Shown piece after piece: positions 25,592 to 37,309 of a DNA stretch of 64,000 nt (positions within the stretch are counted from its first letter, which is position 1; every line of letters starts with the position of its first letter). Source of the DNA: Phycomyces blakesleeanus NRRL 1555(-) (Eukaryota; Mucoromycota; Mucoromycetes; Mucorales; Phycomycetaceae); assembly GCF_001638985.1 (NCBI RefSeq), contig NW_017265149.1, forward strand, positions 1,169,468 to 1,233,467, in the 5' to 3' direction. The translations under genes and the position numbers were made by a program. A model generated the notes under the pieces. The model had not been told where the DNA came from, searched no databases, and was given only the letters and a program-made list of their open reading frames with translations.

Positions 25592-26599
25592 TTTAAAGTC
25601 GCATGTTTAACGAAATTATTGGATATAATTTGACAAATTTGAAGCTTCTCGTATTTCTGAATCTACCAAGAAATCTTCGCCGAGGACTTCTTGTCCTAAC
25701 TTGATCTGACCTACTCCACAGATAAAGTCTGTGATAGTTAAAAGCAATAGTAATAATAGCATTTTGGTCTATTTTACCTACTAAAAACAAGGTATTCTAG
25801 GTGTATGCTTTATACCAAAACATTTCACAATCATAGAATATAATAACAACGTTCAACTGGTTATCTGGAATCATAATTGTATTTCTTTCTTAGATTTGAT
25901 AACCTAGAGAAAACAAAGAGCTGGATAACATTTTCCTTTATTGAAATCATATACACCAATATCTACTATCATTTATCATATTTAAAGTACTCTTGTTGTA
26001 CATCACAGCATCTTAACTGTATTATGTATAATTCAGAGCTTGGCTTGTCCTTTTGTTTAATTTGGGTTTGAGAGACTATAAAACATCCCTCGGTTAAGCT
26101 TAAATATAAACTTTGAACAGATGTGTATTTTTTCTAAAAAAAAAGATAATCCCCCTTTTTATTATATTACATTACCCTCCTTTCTTTTTACGACCTTTAA
26201 CAAGAAATAATGTCGTAGAGGACAAGACATCTTTGAATTACACATATATGATATTATTAAGTCAAGAGTATCATATATTGGTCTTTGTCTGTCTGTTTTT
26301 TTTATATAGAAAATCAATCAATTTCTTATTATGACCACGGCTTCTTTGTCCTTTGTTTTGACAGTAAATGAGTTATCAAACAATAAATTTAATATTTCAT
26401 TATAACATATATACATATATAAATCCACTATCAAAAACGTTCCAACCTGAGTCATAAAAAACAGAAGAAAAATCAAAGCATATCTTCAGCATCCAATTTC
26501 TGCACCACGAATAATAACCAAAACCTTCAAACTCCAAATCCAAGATTATGCGCATGTTCATTATTAGCAATATCAATATCTGATATGTCCTCCCTTGGC
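25592..26599. other. No intact gene; possible degraded coding remnant
   Basis: On the minus strand at about 25640-25740 one frame reads TITDFICGVGQIKLGQEV then LGEDFLVDSEIREASNLS, which is protein-like but flanked by stops. I do not recognise it. The rest is AT-rich with only short frames. Confidence 0.3.
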
Positions 26600-27330
26600 A
26601 TAAATTTCAAAGCCTAGCACCGATGTTTCATATCACCTGTCAGCCTTTAGGCAATAACAACACCTTTTATTCCACACTCTCGATGAATGGCAACCTTCAA
26701 AGCACAAACGTTGTTGGTGTTGGCCCTCTCGTTATTCATATGTCTCTCGAGAGCTCACTAGATGCTCTCAATGGGGTTGACATCCGGGTTCTGAGCTGGC
26801 CAGTAGTCAACGCCTCTGGAACTCATGGGCTATCCTCTCATCACTTCGAATAAGAGCCAACATGACAGCTACACCATTGTCTTTTTGGAACGAAAAGTCC
26901 CCTTTTGTTCCCGTAAAGAAATTGGAACCATGGGAGGATAGTTATGGAGCCAAAACAAATCATTCACGTATTGGGTCTTGGTTTACGTTGTCATCTAAGA
27001 ATTCCAAAGGTTCCTAAAGCCACCCGGTACAGAAAACAGTTCCAAATCATCACACTAACCTTCCCTCTCCACTTGGTTCCCTCGATGATATTTTTTTACT
27101 ATATATCTCGTCAACTCTTCTTGTAGCTCGAGCTCTTTCATCAATACCATTGACTGTTAATCTTGATTCATCGGACCAATTGACTAGAGCATAAGCCCAA
27201 TCCGACCCGTCTTCTATTCTTGTGTTTTCGAAGGTTGGCTTATGGGCTATTTCCTTGACTCAGGTAATCCAGTTTCCTTTATTCTCTTAATGCTGCATTT
27301 GACTATACCCAGATTCGTGTGAGTAGCAAC
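26600..27330 (-). pseudogene. Decayed Tc1/mariner transposase
   Basis: Reverse translation shows two Tc1 landmarks in the correct order. WSDESRL, around the first catalytic Asp, lies at about 27150-27180. DYWPAQNPDVNPIESI, around the final catalytic Glu, lies at about 26759-26812. Frames are broken by many stops and shifts, and the second Asp motif is not recognisable. Tc1 transposases cut and paste at TA sites; this copy cannot be active. No terminal inverted repeats were found. It is much more decayed than the element at 45621-46963, so it represents an older insertion. Confidence 0.75.
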
Positions 27331-29189
27331 TGCAATCTTGTTTGCGCCTTAATTTACAAAAATGAATACACATGATGCATCCGTATTTGTGAGACTTGGC
27401 TCTCGTATATAAAACAGAAAAAAGTTGATGAAATTGTGCCTTGCGTGTTGGCTTCAATTAATATAATGGGAAGAAAGCAACGTTTTTATTTTTATTTTAT
27501 CGATTTATTTTGGCTGTTTTTGGGTGCAAGCTTGTATATTTTTCAGCGTGAGTGTATTTTATTTTATTTTATTTTTTATTTTATTTTTTATTTTTTAATT
27601 TTAATTTTAATTTTAATTTTTTATTTTTAATTTATAAAAAAAAATTGAAAAAACATAAAAAAACACAAACAAAAAATTGAAAAAACAAAAAAAAAATCAA
27701 AATCTATATAAAATGATTTAAGAAAATCAATTTATATAGATTTTGATTGGTTCATTTTCATTTATTTTATTGAATTTATTTACCATTGGTGGCCAGCCAA
27801 TGATGAAAGTGGGATCTCCCTGTTGGACGAGAAAATTTTCAAAAAACTCGCAGTGGGCAACAGATAGGTTATCAGCATTCTACACCTGCATAGACATCGC
27901 GTGGTTTATATAGTTTGGTTTATAGGTCTTCAACTGTGAAAGTCTTTCGACCGGTTTACTAAGGCCACATCTATGAGCAGACTACGTAGATAACCGCCAC
28001 AATAAAGATCTGAAAAATTTGCAAACTTTTGGCCCCTTTTTATAGACAAAATGGTTCAATTCTTGTACGACCTTTTGCAATTGAAAGAAAGTCACGGAAT
28101 GTGAAAATTAAAATGATTGGTGTTTGAAAAATGAGTCAATGACTTTTAAATCATTTTGATTGGCTTTTAAAATTGTGACGCCATATGAAAAAAAGAGTCC
28201 TTGGGGGTAAAATAAAAAAGTCACATCAGAGAGAAAACCGAGGCGGCTAAAAAGAAAAGTCACCGCAAAAATGGCTCATAGTGTTAGGAAGGATATTGGA
28301 TACGTGACTTATTATTTCTAGGTGACGTCTATTGTTCTATAAGGTTCTATGAGAAAGAAAATATTCAGTGTGTGAGTAATTTGGTGATTGCGTAGTATCT
28401 AAAGCGTACCGGGCCGTTTGCTGCCCAAAGTAAAAGAACTTCTTTAAACGATTATTTTTAAAAAAAGAGAATATAAATCCAAGTATTTATGTATTTTTAA
28501 ACGGCTCCTATTAAAAATCCATTTAAAGGAGTTACACTACAAGAGGTGTGCACGGCCGTTTTGGCCGTTTTTGGCTTTTTTAAGAACTGAAAATCTCAAA
28601 CATTATTTTTTAATATTTTTTGTTAAATCGCAAAACTCGAATGCGTCTAAAAGTCCTTTATTGACCTATACTTCTTATTTGGTGTTAAATAGATACCCTT
28701 CAATAAGTATGTTGCGGTAGTCGGCTTTAATAAAGATTACTAGCCTACGAATAGTAAGAGTCTAGTTTTATGTGTTTGTGTGTGTGTTTGTCTTTACTAT
28801 GAATTTAGCAGAGTAAATTACTATGAGGTTAATTTTAATCGGACACGATGCTTTTTTTGGTATTTTGCTTTTGTGGGATCTACATAATATGTGTACAATT
28901 TCACCAAAAAAAAATGCGGATTTATGGGCTCTTTTTTACCGCTGATTCAACTGGTGGGCTTACAGTAAAATTCAGGAATCATTCAACCATAAATTAATGC
29001 TTAAATACCGTCTAAAGAAAAAGGAAGTTTGCAAAGGTATCCTACTAAACTTGCTTTTTTTTCTTCTTTGTTTCAGTAGGCTTTTTATTGAGAATTGTTG
29101 TATTGATCTAATATCCTTTTATTTATGATTCATTTCATATTTTATTTTTACTGAATTGATTATTATTTGTGTATGTTTGCTTTGTATTT
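27331..29189. other. No gene seen; A/T tracts and unassigned sequence
   Basis: TTTTA/TTTTAA runs lie at 27555-27640. More balanced sequence at 27780-28450 has no open frame. A GGCCGTTTTGGCCGTTTTTGGC segment at about 28554-28576 resembles a transposon end, but no matching partner was found. Confidence 0.4.
27695..27748. repeat. Perfect 18-bp hairpin inverted repeat
   Basis: Arms 27695-27712 and 27731-27748 are perfect reverse complements (AATCAAAATCTATATAAA) around an 18-nt loop. It sits at the end of an A/T homopolymer-rich stretch (27540-27690). It may be a terminus of an old element or a cruciform-forming site; no partner copy was seen. Confidence 0.6.
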
Positions 29190-29721
29190 TCATTGTAAAA
29201 GAACTCTGTTCTTTAAGTAGTTCTCCCGAACCAGGAAACCCAGCTCTGTCCGCACCATATCTCCAATAAATTCGTGTATTTTAAATATTTTTTTGGCAGT
29301 TTTGAGATTCGCCTTTAGGCGAACTTCCTTGTCGTTCATGTTGAGAGACGGCAAAGTGAGTTCAATATAACTGTTGTTGGAATATAACGATATTTTACAC
29401 AGATAAGCCGGAAAGCAATTTTGATCCACAGAGGCTTCGAAAATACATTCACCTGTATATTAAATTTAAATAGATATTCATAATTTCAGAACCATGCGAT
29501 CAATATCTAGTATGAGAAACAAAATTACCTTTGACTTGGAAGTACATAATTCCACGTTCATTCAGAGAAAGAAGATCAGCATCTGTCAAGGTGCATGCAT
29601 TACAACTGTAGCCAATGCTGCCATCATCTTCATAGAGGGTGACTGAAAACACATAGTTGTCGTTATAAAACCTGACGATAGACTTGTCAGTCAGGCCGTG
29701 ATTAGTGGAAACGTTAATCAT
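29190..29721 (-). CDS. Hypothetical 151-aa protein, two exons
   Basis: Exons 29529-29721 and 29190-29452 join in frame through a 76-nt GT-AG intron. The protein begins MINVSTNHGLTDKSIVRFYN and has several short beta-like segments (YVFSVTLYEDDGSIGYSC, GIMYFQVKGECIFEASVD, SYIELTLPSL). It ends in a charged helical region (KANLKTAKKIFKIHEFIGD then VRTELGFLVRENYLKNR). A cluster of cysteines falls in the first half. The pattern suggests a small beta-sandwich with a C-terminal helix, but I recognise no family. No signal peptide or membrane segment is evident. Codon use and residue mix are protein-like across both exons, which supports a real gene. It stands alone among repeats and relics, so an element-borne origin is possible. 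Confidence 0.6.
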
Positions 29722-30950
29722 TGATAAAGAGTACTTTTTATTTTTAATATATAATACAAATATAAGAATTTGATCGTATTTATATAGATTTATTGATTTA
29801 TTTTATAAATGTTATTTTATTCTATAATCCTAATGGCCGTTAATAAAAATACACCTGTTGTTAAAAAAAACCAGCAAAGCAAAATATACTCATATTTGCT
29901 CTTCCGCAGATTATCCCAATCTAGTCATAACAATTAAGACAAGTATATGAGCTATTGTCTCAAAAGGTTCAATGAACCCAAGGTCTTTATATGCATGATT
30001 TACAGAAAATCACTGAATACAACATTCTTTTGCTTTTGTTTTTTATATTGACCATTATGATTATTATGATTATTATTATTTAAAAGAAAACAAATTAGTA
30101 AAGCTTTTCTATCGTTCTATTGTACGTATGCTCAATACATCTTACTGGATAAGAAAGTACAATCGTCTCAGAGCCATTGTTCATTAAAGAAATATGACAT
30201 TTTGAATACTGTTACAACATAGCAAAGGTATTAAAGAAAGAGAGCCTTGTCATTCTACAAAGCAGGTTTTATTTTCTTTCTTTCTTTCTTTCTATTGTTT
30301 GCATTATTCTATTTACTCTTTAGACTGAGACTCTCTTATGAATTAATTGATTATTTCTGAATTATTTATTATTATAGCAAGAGCTTGTATATAGTAAAAT
30401 ATACAAATATGATGCGTTTTTATATAGCAAGTGTTATACCAGACCTATATAATGAAGTTTAATATAATACATTGTCAAATTAAAAGGAAGACATAATTAT
30501 TTTCAATTTTTTCTTCTTTTGAGCCAATATGATTATATTCTCAAAATACTTTTAAGTATAAGTTAGATACAGTATGTGCGAGTCAGAAATAGAGTCTACG
30601 TATTAGAAAGTAAAACATCTGTGTCATATTTGACCAATGATAGTTACAAATGAAGACAAAAAAGATTTTCTAGAGCTATTATTAAATAGGCGGTAAATTC
30701 AATCAAAGGACTTGAAAGAAAAAGAAAAATAAGATAGGCTTAAATGGGTGGTTGAAAGGGCTGGAAATATATAAGCCTCTCAAGAGTCAAAATCGCTAGG
30801 AGAGAAATTATGAGCTGCAGGTACCATCAAATACTCTAAAAAAACAAACTATTTGTTGTAGTATGGTTAAGTATATGTATTTGCTTATTTGTTTGTTCTC
30901 ATCTAGATGATATTAACACTCGTTTACCATTAAATTCTTTCTGTCTCTCT
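29722..30950. other. AT-rich region, no gene seen
   Basis: Only short frames. A CTTT repeat lies at about 30276-30292. Sequence near 30770-30830 may be the 5' flank of the Hsp70-like pseudogene. Confidence 0.5.
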
Positions 30951-32760
30951 TTCCTTAGTGATAGACTTTGGAATGACTTACTTACGCTACGACTACCACT
31001 TTATTAATAAAGCATCTTGCGAATAACACATCAAAAAAAAACATATAGAGGGGAGTTAGATATTTTTCCTATGGTGTATAATCAAATACACTTGTTGGAC
31101 TGGTACACCCATATTGTTATTATAGGAGTGGGTGGGAATTGAAAGACAGGGTTCTCATCATTTTGTTATAAACATGATCACAAGGAGTTATTGTATTATA
31201 AGAAAAAAATGTGGGATATAATTTCAGGCCCAATATCAAGGCAGGCTACTCTGTTAACCAAGTTAAATTGTGGTCAAGAATAACTATCGAAGACCGTTTT
31301 TCACTACTAAATGATATACATGTGATATACACACCACAATTTAGTGAAGAGCAGACTCCATAACCAAACACTGATTTCTTCTTGCTAATGAACCTGGCAA
31401 GTTAACAATCTTCGGAACTGTTACACACCAAGAATACGTACACCGCATACTTAAACAGCATAAACCAACCATTGCACAACAGGGATTTGAATTACAGGGA
31501 GTTTAATAGTAACAGGTATAAGCAATATCATTTTTTCTCTTTAATAAATAACACTCTCACAGTATCTACTTCTCCCAATACTGAGATACTAACCCTAGAT
31601 TAATCACGAGTACCTCAGTGCTGACTACCTGATAAATATGCCCATTAAAATCGGTGAAGCTAAAAACGTATAATATCCTGAACACAAAAACACTTCCAAA
31701 CATAGATATTATATGATTGTTCCAACAATGTGCTCTAAAGAATGCAAAATTATTATGAGAGAGACTGTAATATTGGCTGGTATTATTACAATAGGTGGCA
31801 ATCCAAAAAGCCAAAAAAAAGAGCTATTGATTATATATGAGGTTGTGGCTAATGTCTTGTATGCTAAAAATATGTCTCCTGAACTTCTAGCTCATACAAT
31901 ATAACTATTATATGATCTGCGATGCTAGTGGTAGAGCTGTAGGTCTTGATTTATTCGAAAAAGGAGATTCTTCGGGAACATGTGGCCTAAAAGAAATTAC
32001 ACTGGAAACATGTATGTAGAGCATGCGTTTTGGATACTCGATTCGAATTCCTCTTGAGAACCCAAGTTGCGAAAGAGCAAAACTATAGTGAAATAGAGAT
32101 AGAGAGAGATTCAGTATATGCTGGTATAACTTGTTACTTCAGACATAGTTATTTACAAATAAGTACATATAAAGAAAAAAGAAAAAAGAAAATATTATAA
32201 AATTTATTAGTTTTCAAAGATTACAAGATTAAACCTTAATACCTATTATCTATTTTAACTTTTGTAATGTTTCTTCGATGTCTGTGGAGAAAGAGCCGAA
32301 TTTGTAGTACCTTTTCGAAAAGAATACAATTGTTCGTGGTTCTTGGGCCAAATTCAATTATACAAGGGTATTTCCTGTGTTCAAGATAATTAAAGAGGTC
32401 TTTCATCCAGTGGTAGATGAAACACTTTGTATGATTTAAAAGTAACTAGCACAAACTGGGAGGCAGCAATTTGTATGACATATTTCTCACCTATGGACTT
32501 GGAGTGTCCCCCGTATCTTCATAGGTAAATTGAAGAAACTTTTGGAAGTCTAGCCAACCTACTTCAAATTTACCTTCAATAACGACAATGCTGTGATGAA
32601 AGGGACGTTTTTCTCGCTCTGAATCTGCGCACAATTACTTTAAGATATCCTACGACGTACATATGTAATTAAAGTTAAATGTGTCTTCCGGTAATTCTAA
32701 TACCAAAAACAGTTCTTCCTCCGCCAAACAGAACATATTTTATGTTTTTACCCTTAAAGG
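30951..32760 (+). pseudogene. Decayed Hsp70-like (Hsp12A-type) gene
   Basis: Broken plus-strand pieces match the intact gene at 33906-36402 in the same order. IDFGMTYL after a TTAG acceptor (about 30961) corresponds to IDFGTTFSG. IVPTMCSKECKIIMRETVIL (31713 on) corresponds to TVPASWSKQSRNIMRDAAIS. EVVANVLYAKN corresponds to EPVAAAVYAES. DASGRAVGLDLFEKG then LKEITLETC corresponds to DAGGETVNLAVFEKD then LKEITFGAV. FHPVVDETL (about 32405) corresponds to FYPVVEIIL, and AVMKGTFFSL (about 32592) to AVMKGAVLIH. Stops and frameshifts separate the pieces. A dispersed repeat (31290-31570) sits between the first and second matches, as if inserted. This is a tandem paralog that lost function. Confidence 0.8.
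31290..31570 (-). repeat. Dispersed ~280-bp repeat, copy 1
   Basis: The reverse complement closely matches 41648-41905. Shared stretches include ACTGTGAGAGTGTTATTTAT, GTTCATTAG-AAGAA and CAGTGTTTGGTT with GGAGTCTG. Both copies have ATACTGTGAGAGTG at one end, so the repeat boundary lies at or just outside that point. No ORF. It could be a solo LTR or a non-autonomous element. Confidence 0.75.
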
Positions 32761-33905
32761 ACCTTTGATGGATGAGAACGTTTGAATAAAAGAAAGAATA
32801 GTATTTCATTCATATGCAAGTTTTGCTTGCTTGCTTGATTAATTAATTAGTTATATATATATATATATATATGTAAGTATGTTAATGCTAACTAACTTTG
32901 CCTTTTTTTTTAATAATAATAGTAGTAGAAATTTTGACAGCTTTATATGTATACAATGGAAATTAACCAATCTTTGAATATCTTGCCGCTAAAGAGGTCT
33001 ATTTTGTGACTATTTTTGATAGCCAATAGACACTTGATGAGAGAAAGGGGGAGGCTGATTATGATTTATTGATTATTAAAATGCGCTTTGGCTAGGAAAA
33101 GATTGTTGTGATTAATATTAGTTACAGTTGGGCTTTTATGACTTTAGGAGAAGCCTATTAGTTTTATCATTGGCATAGACATAGCTGTAGCCATAGCCAT
33201 AGCTGTAGCCATAGCCATAATATATGTTATGCGCTTAAAATAGTTAGCTTTATTATTTGCGTTAATTTTATTGGGACTCAAGGTTAGTATTAAGATTACC
33301 ATTATGAGTGTCCACATTTTAAATTTATGTACATCGTTCCACCATATGATAAATATATTTATATATATTTATACTTTCTCAGCCTTTATGACTGTTTTTT
33401 TTTACAATCGGATGAGCAACACTTTTTATATTTCTTCTTGCTCATCCTTGCCAAGTAATTCTTTGTAGTATTGCTTTTGTCAGGACAATCGTAAGCCAAT
33501 AAGCTAATATTCGATGACATTTATCATACAATTTCTTTGTTTTTAAGCCTGGGATCATACCAATACATATATCACAGAACTTTTAAATGCCAATAAAATA
33601 TATAATTTGGGTTCATTTTTATTTGTCTAACAAACCATATGGTTTAATTCTCTCTCTCTATCCCTGTAAGCCATTGTTTTATTCTCTTTTTTTTTGACAG
33701 TATATAATAAGGATAGCTACAAGTTTATACGTACATATAAATAAATAGAATAAATCATATTTTCTTTTAGATTTTTGTACGACAATCTCGGGATTCTTTC
33801 TAAAAAGTAGAAATGTGTATATATATAAAAGGTCTAACTAGGCACATTTCACAACACCTCTCTTCTTTCTTAAGCTCTAAATTATCGAGTCTGCATATGC
33901 TAATA
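32761..33905. other. AT-rich region with short minisatellite, no gene
   Basis: Contains a TA run (about 32851-32872) and a repeat of ATAGCTGTAGCCATAGCC (two copies plus partial units, 33181-33219). No coding segment is supported before the Hsp70-like gene. Confidence 0.5.
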
Positions 33906-36402
33906 ATGGCAGAAGAAAATAAACTGTTTGATGTTATCGTAGGCATAGGTAATGTTCTAGTCCCTACATCTCCTACTCCTTCTCTTTATTTGTTTCTTTC
34001 GTTGTTTCTTAATAAGAGAGGGCGTGAAATGATGTATATCAAAATTAACCTGCAATCTTTCTATTAGACTTTGGAACGACTTTTTCTGGCTTTTCATGTG
34101 AGGTTATTCCAGAGAAGAAAGAGCCTCCTAAACCAGAGACGTAAGACTATTGCAAAGCTTTATACTTGTCATATATCAAGTAATAATTTTAACAGCGCAT
34201 GTTTTTGTTGTGCTGCCCTCTTAGAGCAAATACTACTAAAGCTAAAAAAAAAGGAAATTATGCACCTGAATTGCTATTAAAAAAAACCTCTTCTGCAATG
34301 TATTTTAAAAAAGATGAAAAGAAGATTTTTGAGTTTGGAGACAAAGCAGAGAAGGCAAATGAGGATTACAAATACCCTGAAACTAAGACTGAACCTAAGA
34401 CTGAACCTAAGACTGAAATCACGACTGGCACTGAAGCTCACACTAACAGTAACGTTGAACCTGACGTCGCCAATAATACTGAGGATAAGACTGAAAGTAA
34501 CCCTGGGGATTTGGTGAGAAGAACAAAGTTGCTCTTAGACAGAACTATCAAAAACCACCCAGACCTACCAGCAAGACTTACTCTAGTACATGGTAATACA
34601 CACACACACATATATATATATCAATATTTACTTAAAGATAAATAAATGCACAGTCGTTAACAGTCTTCTCCAGCCGTCTCTCGCTATCTGAAAAAAATTC
34701 GTAGAAATATCCATATAGAAATAGAGACGAAATATGGCCATGATCCAAAACTTTTAAAGTACAAATATTATATAACAGTTCCAGCCTCGTGGTCGAAGCA
34801 ATCCAGGAATATTATGAGAGATGCCGCTATATCGTCTAAACTTGTTGAAAAACATAATGTTGATACACAACTAGAAATTATTGATGAACCTGTGGCCGCT
34901 GCTGTGTATGCCGAGTCTAAAAATACTGACATCAAATTCAAAAAAGGCGACCGTTACATGATTTGTGATGCTGGTGGTGAAACTGTAAATCTTGCTGTTT
35001 TCGAAAAAGACACCATCGAAGGACAAAAGAGCTTAAAGGAGATTACCTTTGGGGCTGTTACTCCTAGTGTATCAAGCTTATTGGATGCTCTATTTGAAGA
35101 ACTATTGGAGAAAAGGCTTCCAGAATGGTCAGAAAAAGGTACCTCCCAACCTGAAGATACTCAGGCATCTACGGAAGTAGATGGTCAGAAAATTAAAAAA
35201 TATAAACCAAGAGACCATGTTTTAAATATATACCATATGACTTTAAAGGTAAAGTATATATATTTCATACTATGCTTTTTAAATAACCAAAAGATTTAAT
35301 AAAGATAATAACATATTTTATTTTTTATTTTTAAAAAAAAAACTCTTTATAGGAAAACATTGGACAAGATTCGATCGACATAATAGAGAATTCATTGGAA
35401 AAAATAAATGAGATAATTAAAGCAACGCATAAAGATATCGAAAATAATCCGAAAATATTTACACCAGAAGAGATTCGAACAGAAATGTTTTATCCAGTGG
35501 TAGAAATCATACTCAAGACTATCAAAAAACAAATCGAAATACAAAAGGGAATTCAAAGGACCGAACAAGACAACCAGCCTGATGAACGAAAGTTGAAAGC
35601 TATCTTTATTACCGGTGGACTTGGCCAGTCAAAATATCTTCAGGACAAAATCAAGGAAAAGTTCGGGGAAGAGGTTGAAGATAATAATATCATAGGAGTT
35701 GAAGAAGGGATTATGGCTGTGATGAAAGGAGCAGTCTTAATTCATTCAAACCCCATTGAAATTAGTCAGAAAATTCATCGCCGTACATATGGAATCAGGT
35801 TGCGTCCCCCCCAAAAAAAACCCCCCGGCAGTAACGGGAAGACCGACAGAAGCAATTCACTCATAGAATCTGAAAAAAACGTTGAAGAAAACGACTATGA
35901 AAACGATAAAAAGGAAAAGGAAAAAAACAGGTTTCATGTGTACATTCGCAAAAATGATCCAGTTATCGATAATACATGGATCACAAAAAAGATGTATTGG
36001 AAAGCGGAAACTCTTAAGGTTATATGTAAGTCTTAATTCGATACTTTGTGCTTGCTTACTTATCAGAAATAATCAATAGCTCTATGTGCATATAATGGTG
36101 ATGGTGAACCTCCTACACATCCCAAGGAAGAAGATATTGACACAGTGATTACGTTGGATACCGGGTTTTCAATTAACAAGAAAGACAACAGTTCTTCTCT
36201 TGAGATATTGATCCTAAAAATGAGCTTTGATATAGACATTATTGATATCAAAGGCAGTATTTCAAACTTGGAGTTCAAATATCCTAGAGTGGAGGATTTA
36301 ACTGGAGAAAAGAATACTTTGCCTTTTATCGAGATTAATCCAGCGCCCTTTTCGAAATTTCAAAAGATCTTTCCTTTTCTTAGAAGGACTTCAAAGGCTT
36401 AA
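33906..36402 (+). CDS. Hsp70-like ATPase-fold protein (Hsp12A type)
   Basis: Proposed exons 33906-33948, 34068-34140, 34225-34585, 34664-35248, 35353-36025 and 36080-36402 give 685 aa. Actin/Hsp70 nucleotide-binding motifs are present: phosphate-1 VIVGIDFGTTFSG across intron 1, YYITVPASWSKQSRNIMRDA, the DEPVAAAVYA connect motif, phosphate-2 YMICDAGGETVNLAVFEKD, and the adenosine motif IFITGGLGQSKYLQDKI. These, with no canonical Hsp70 substrate domain or EEVD tail, fit the divergent Hsp12A/B-type family, which I believe is expanded in Mucoromycota. The chaperone role is unproven. Exon 3 carries a small TEPK repeat (about 34383-34416) and a Lys/Glu-rich insert. The exon 3/4 junction is the weak point: the frame works only with a GTACAT donor at 34586, not the stronger-looking GTAATA at 34593. 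A decayed relative lies just upstream. Confidence 0.78.
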
Positions 36403-37309
36403 TATTATTCACCTATTGTAACTCTTTTCGTTATTTAGAGGTAACTTACTATTAAACATCAAATCTTGTAATGGCATTAATAATATTCTTGTTGGTCTTA
36501 AGCTTAAGAATCTATAGGCCTTTTTAAGCACAAGTTTTGCATACATAATAACAATAACAATAACAATACTGTAAATACCTCTAATACCCTTGGATAAATT
36601 TGAATCTTATTTCCGGCAATTGATTTGACATAACATTATATAAGAAAATACTTGTTTCCTCGTCACCAAACCTCCATATTCTCACACATTTTCTCCCCCA
36701 AATATGTATATATTGTTTTAGTACTTAGGCTTGCATTGGATAGGAAGAGTTATTACCACAGTGTTTGCGTTTAGAATGCGTCAAAATTTACCGTAACTAA
36801 ATATACAAGAAACTTTTATATACATGTATATAATGAGTGTATATTAAATAAAAAGAAAGAGCTAATTGCCATGATTCTTCGTTTGTGGTACATATAATAT
36901 TTTGAGATCAAATACCTGTATAAGCTCTATGGCTTTATATATATATATTTAATAAAAGTAATTGAAACAATGGTAAAAGGCGGGGGGAAATATATTTACG
37001 ATAATATTGACTAATGAATTGTGCTAATTGATCTCTTTTACAGGATTTGCAGCTCAACAAAACAAGCTGTATTTATACGAGTATTAAACTTTTGGATCCC
37101 AATTCCGTAAACCATGAATCTATAACTCAAAGTAAATGGATAGAAACATAAAAATCCAATCTACAATAAAATCAGAGTGGCTTGAAGTACTTGGAATGAA
37201 CAAAGAAAGGAAGAAGAGACATACTTATTATATACACATGGTAAGAAGGGTAAAGAATATATAAAATAAAATAAAAGCAAAGCAAATGATTGTATATGTT
37301 TTTAAGGCT
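36403..37309. other. Convergent intergenic region, no gene seen
   Basis: Lies between the 3' ends of the Hsp70-like (+) and RhoGEF (-) genes. Has AATAAC repeats (36547-36565) and TA tracts. No coding segment. Confidence 0.5.

Noticed and set aside
28536..29860. A transposon bounded by ACAAGAGGTGTGCACGGCCG and a similar inverted end near 29832-29860
   Set aside because: The two ends share only a short ACAA-AGGTGT core; too little to claim inverted repeats around the 151-aa gene.
33181..33226. CRISPR-like or regulatory array
   Set aside because: It is a simple ATAGCTGTAGCCATAGCC duplication without unique spacers.
34593..34598. GTAATA as the exon 3 donor of the Hsp70-like gene
   Set aside because: It leaves phase 1, and the downstream YLKKIRRNIHIEIETKYG frame then meets stops; GTACAT at 34586 keeps the frame.
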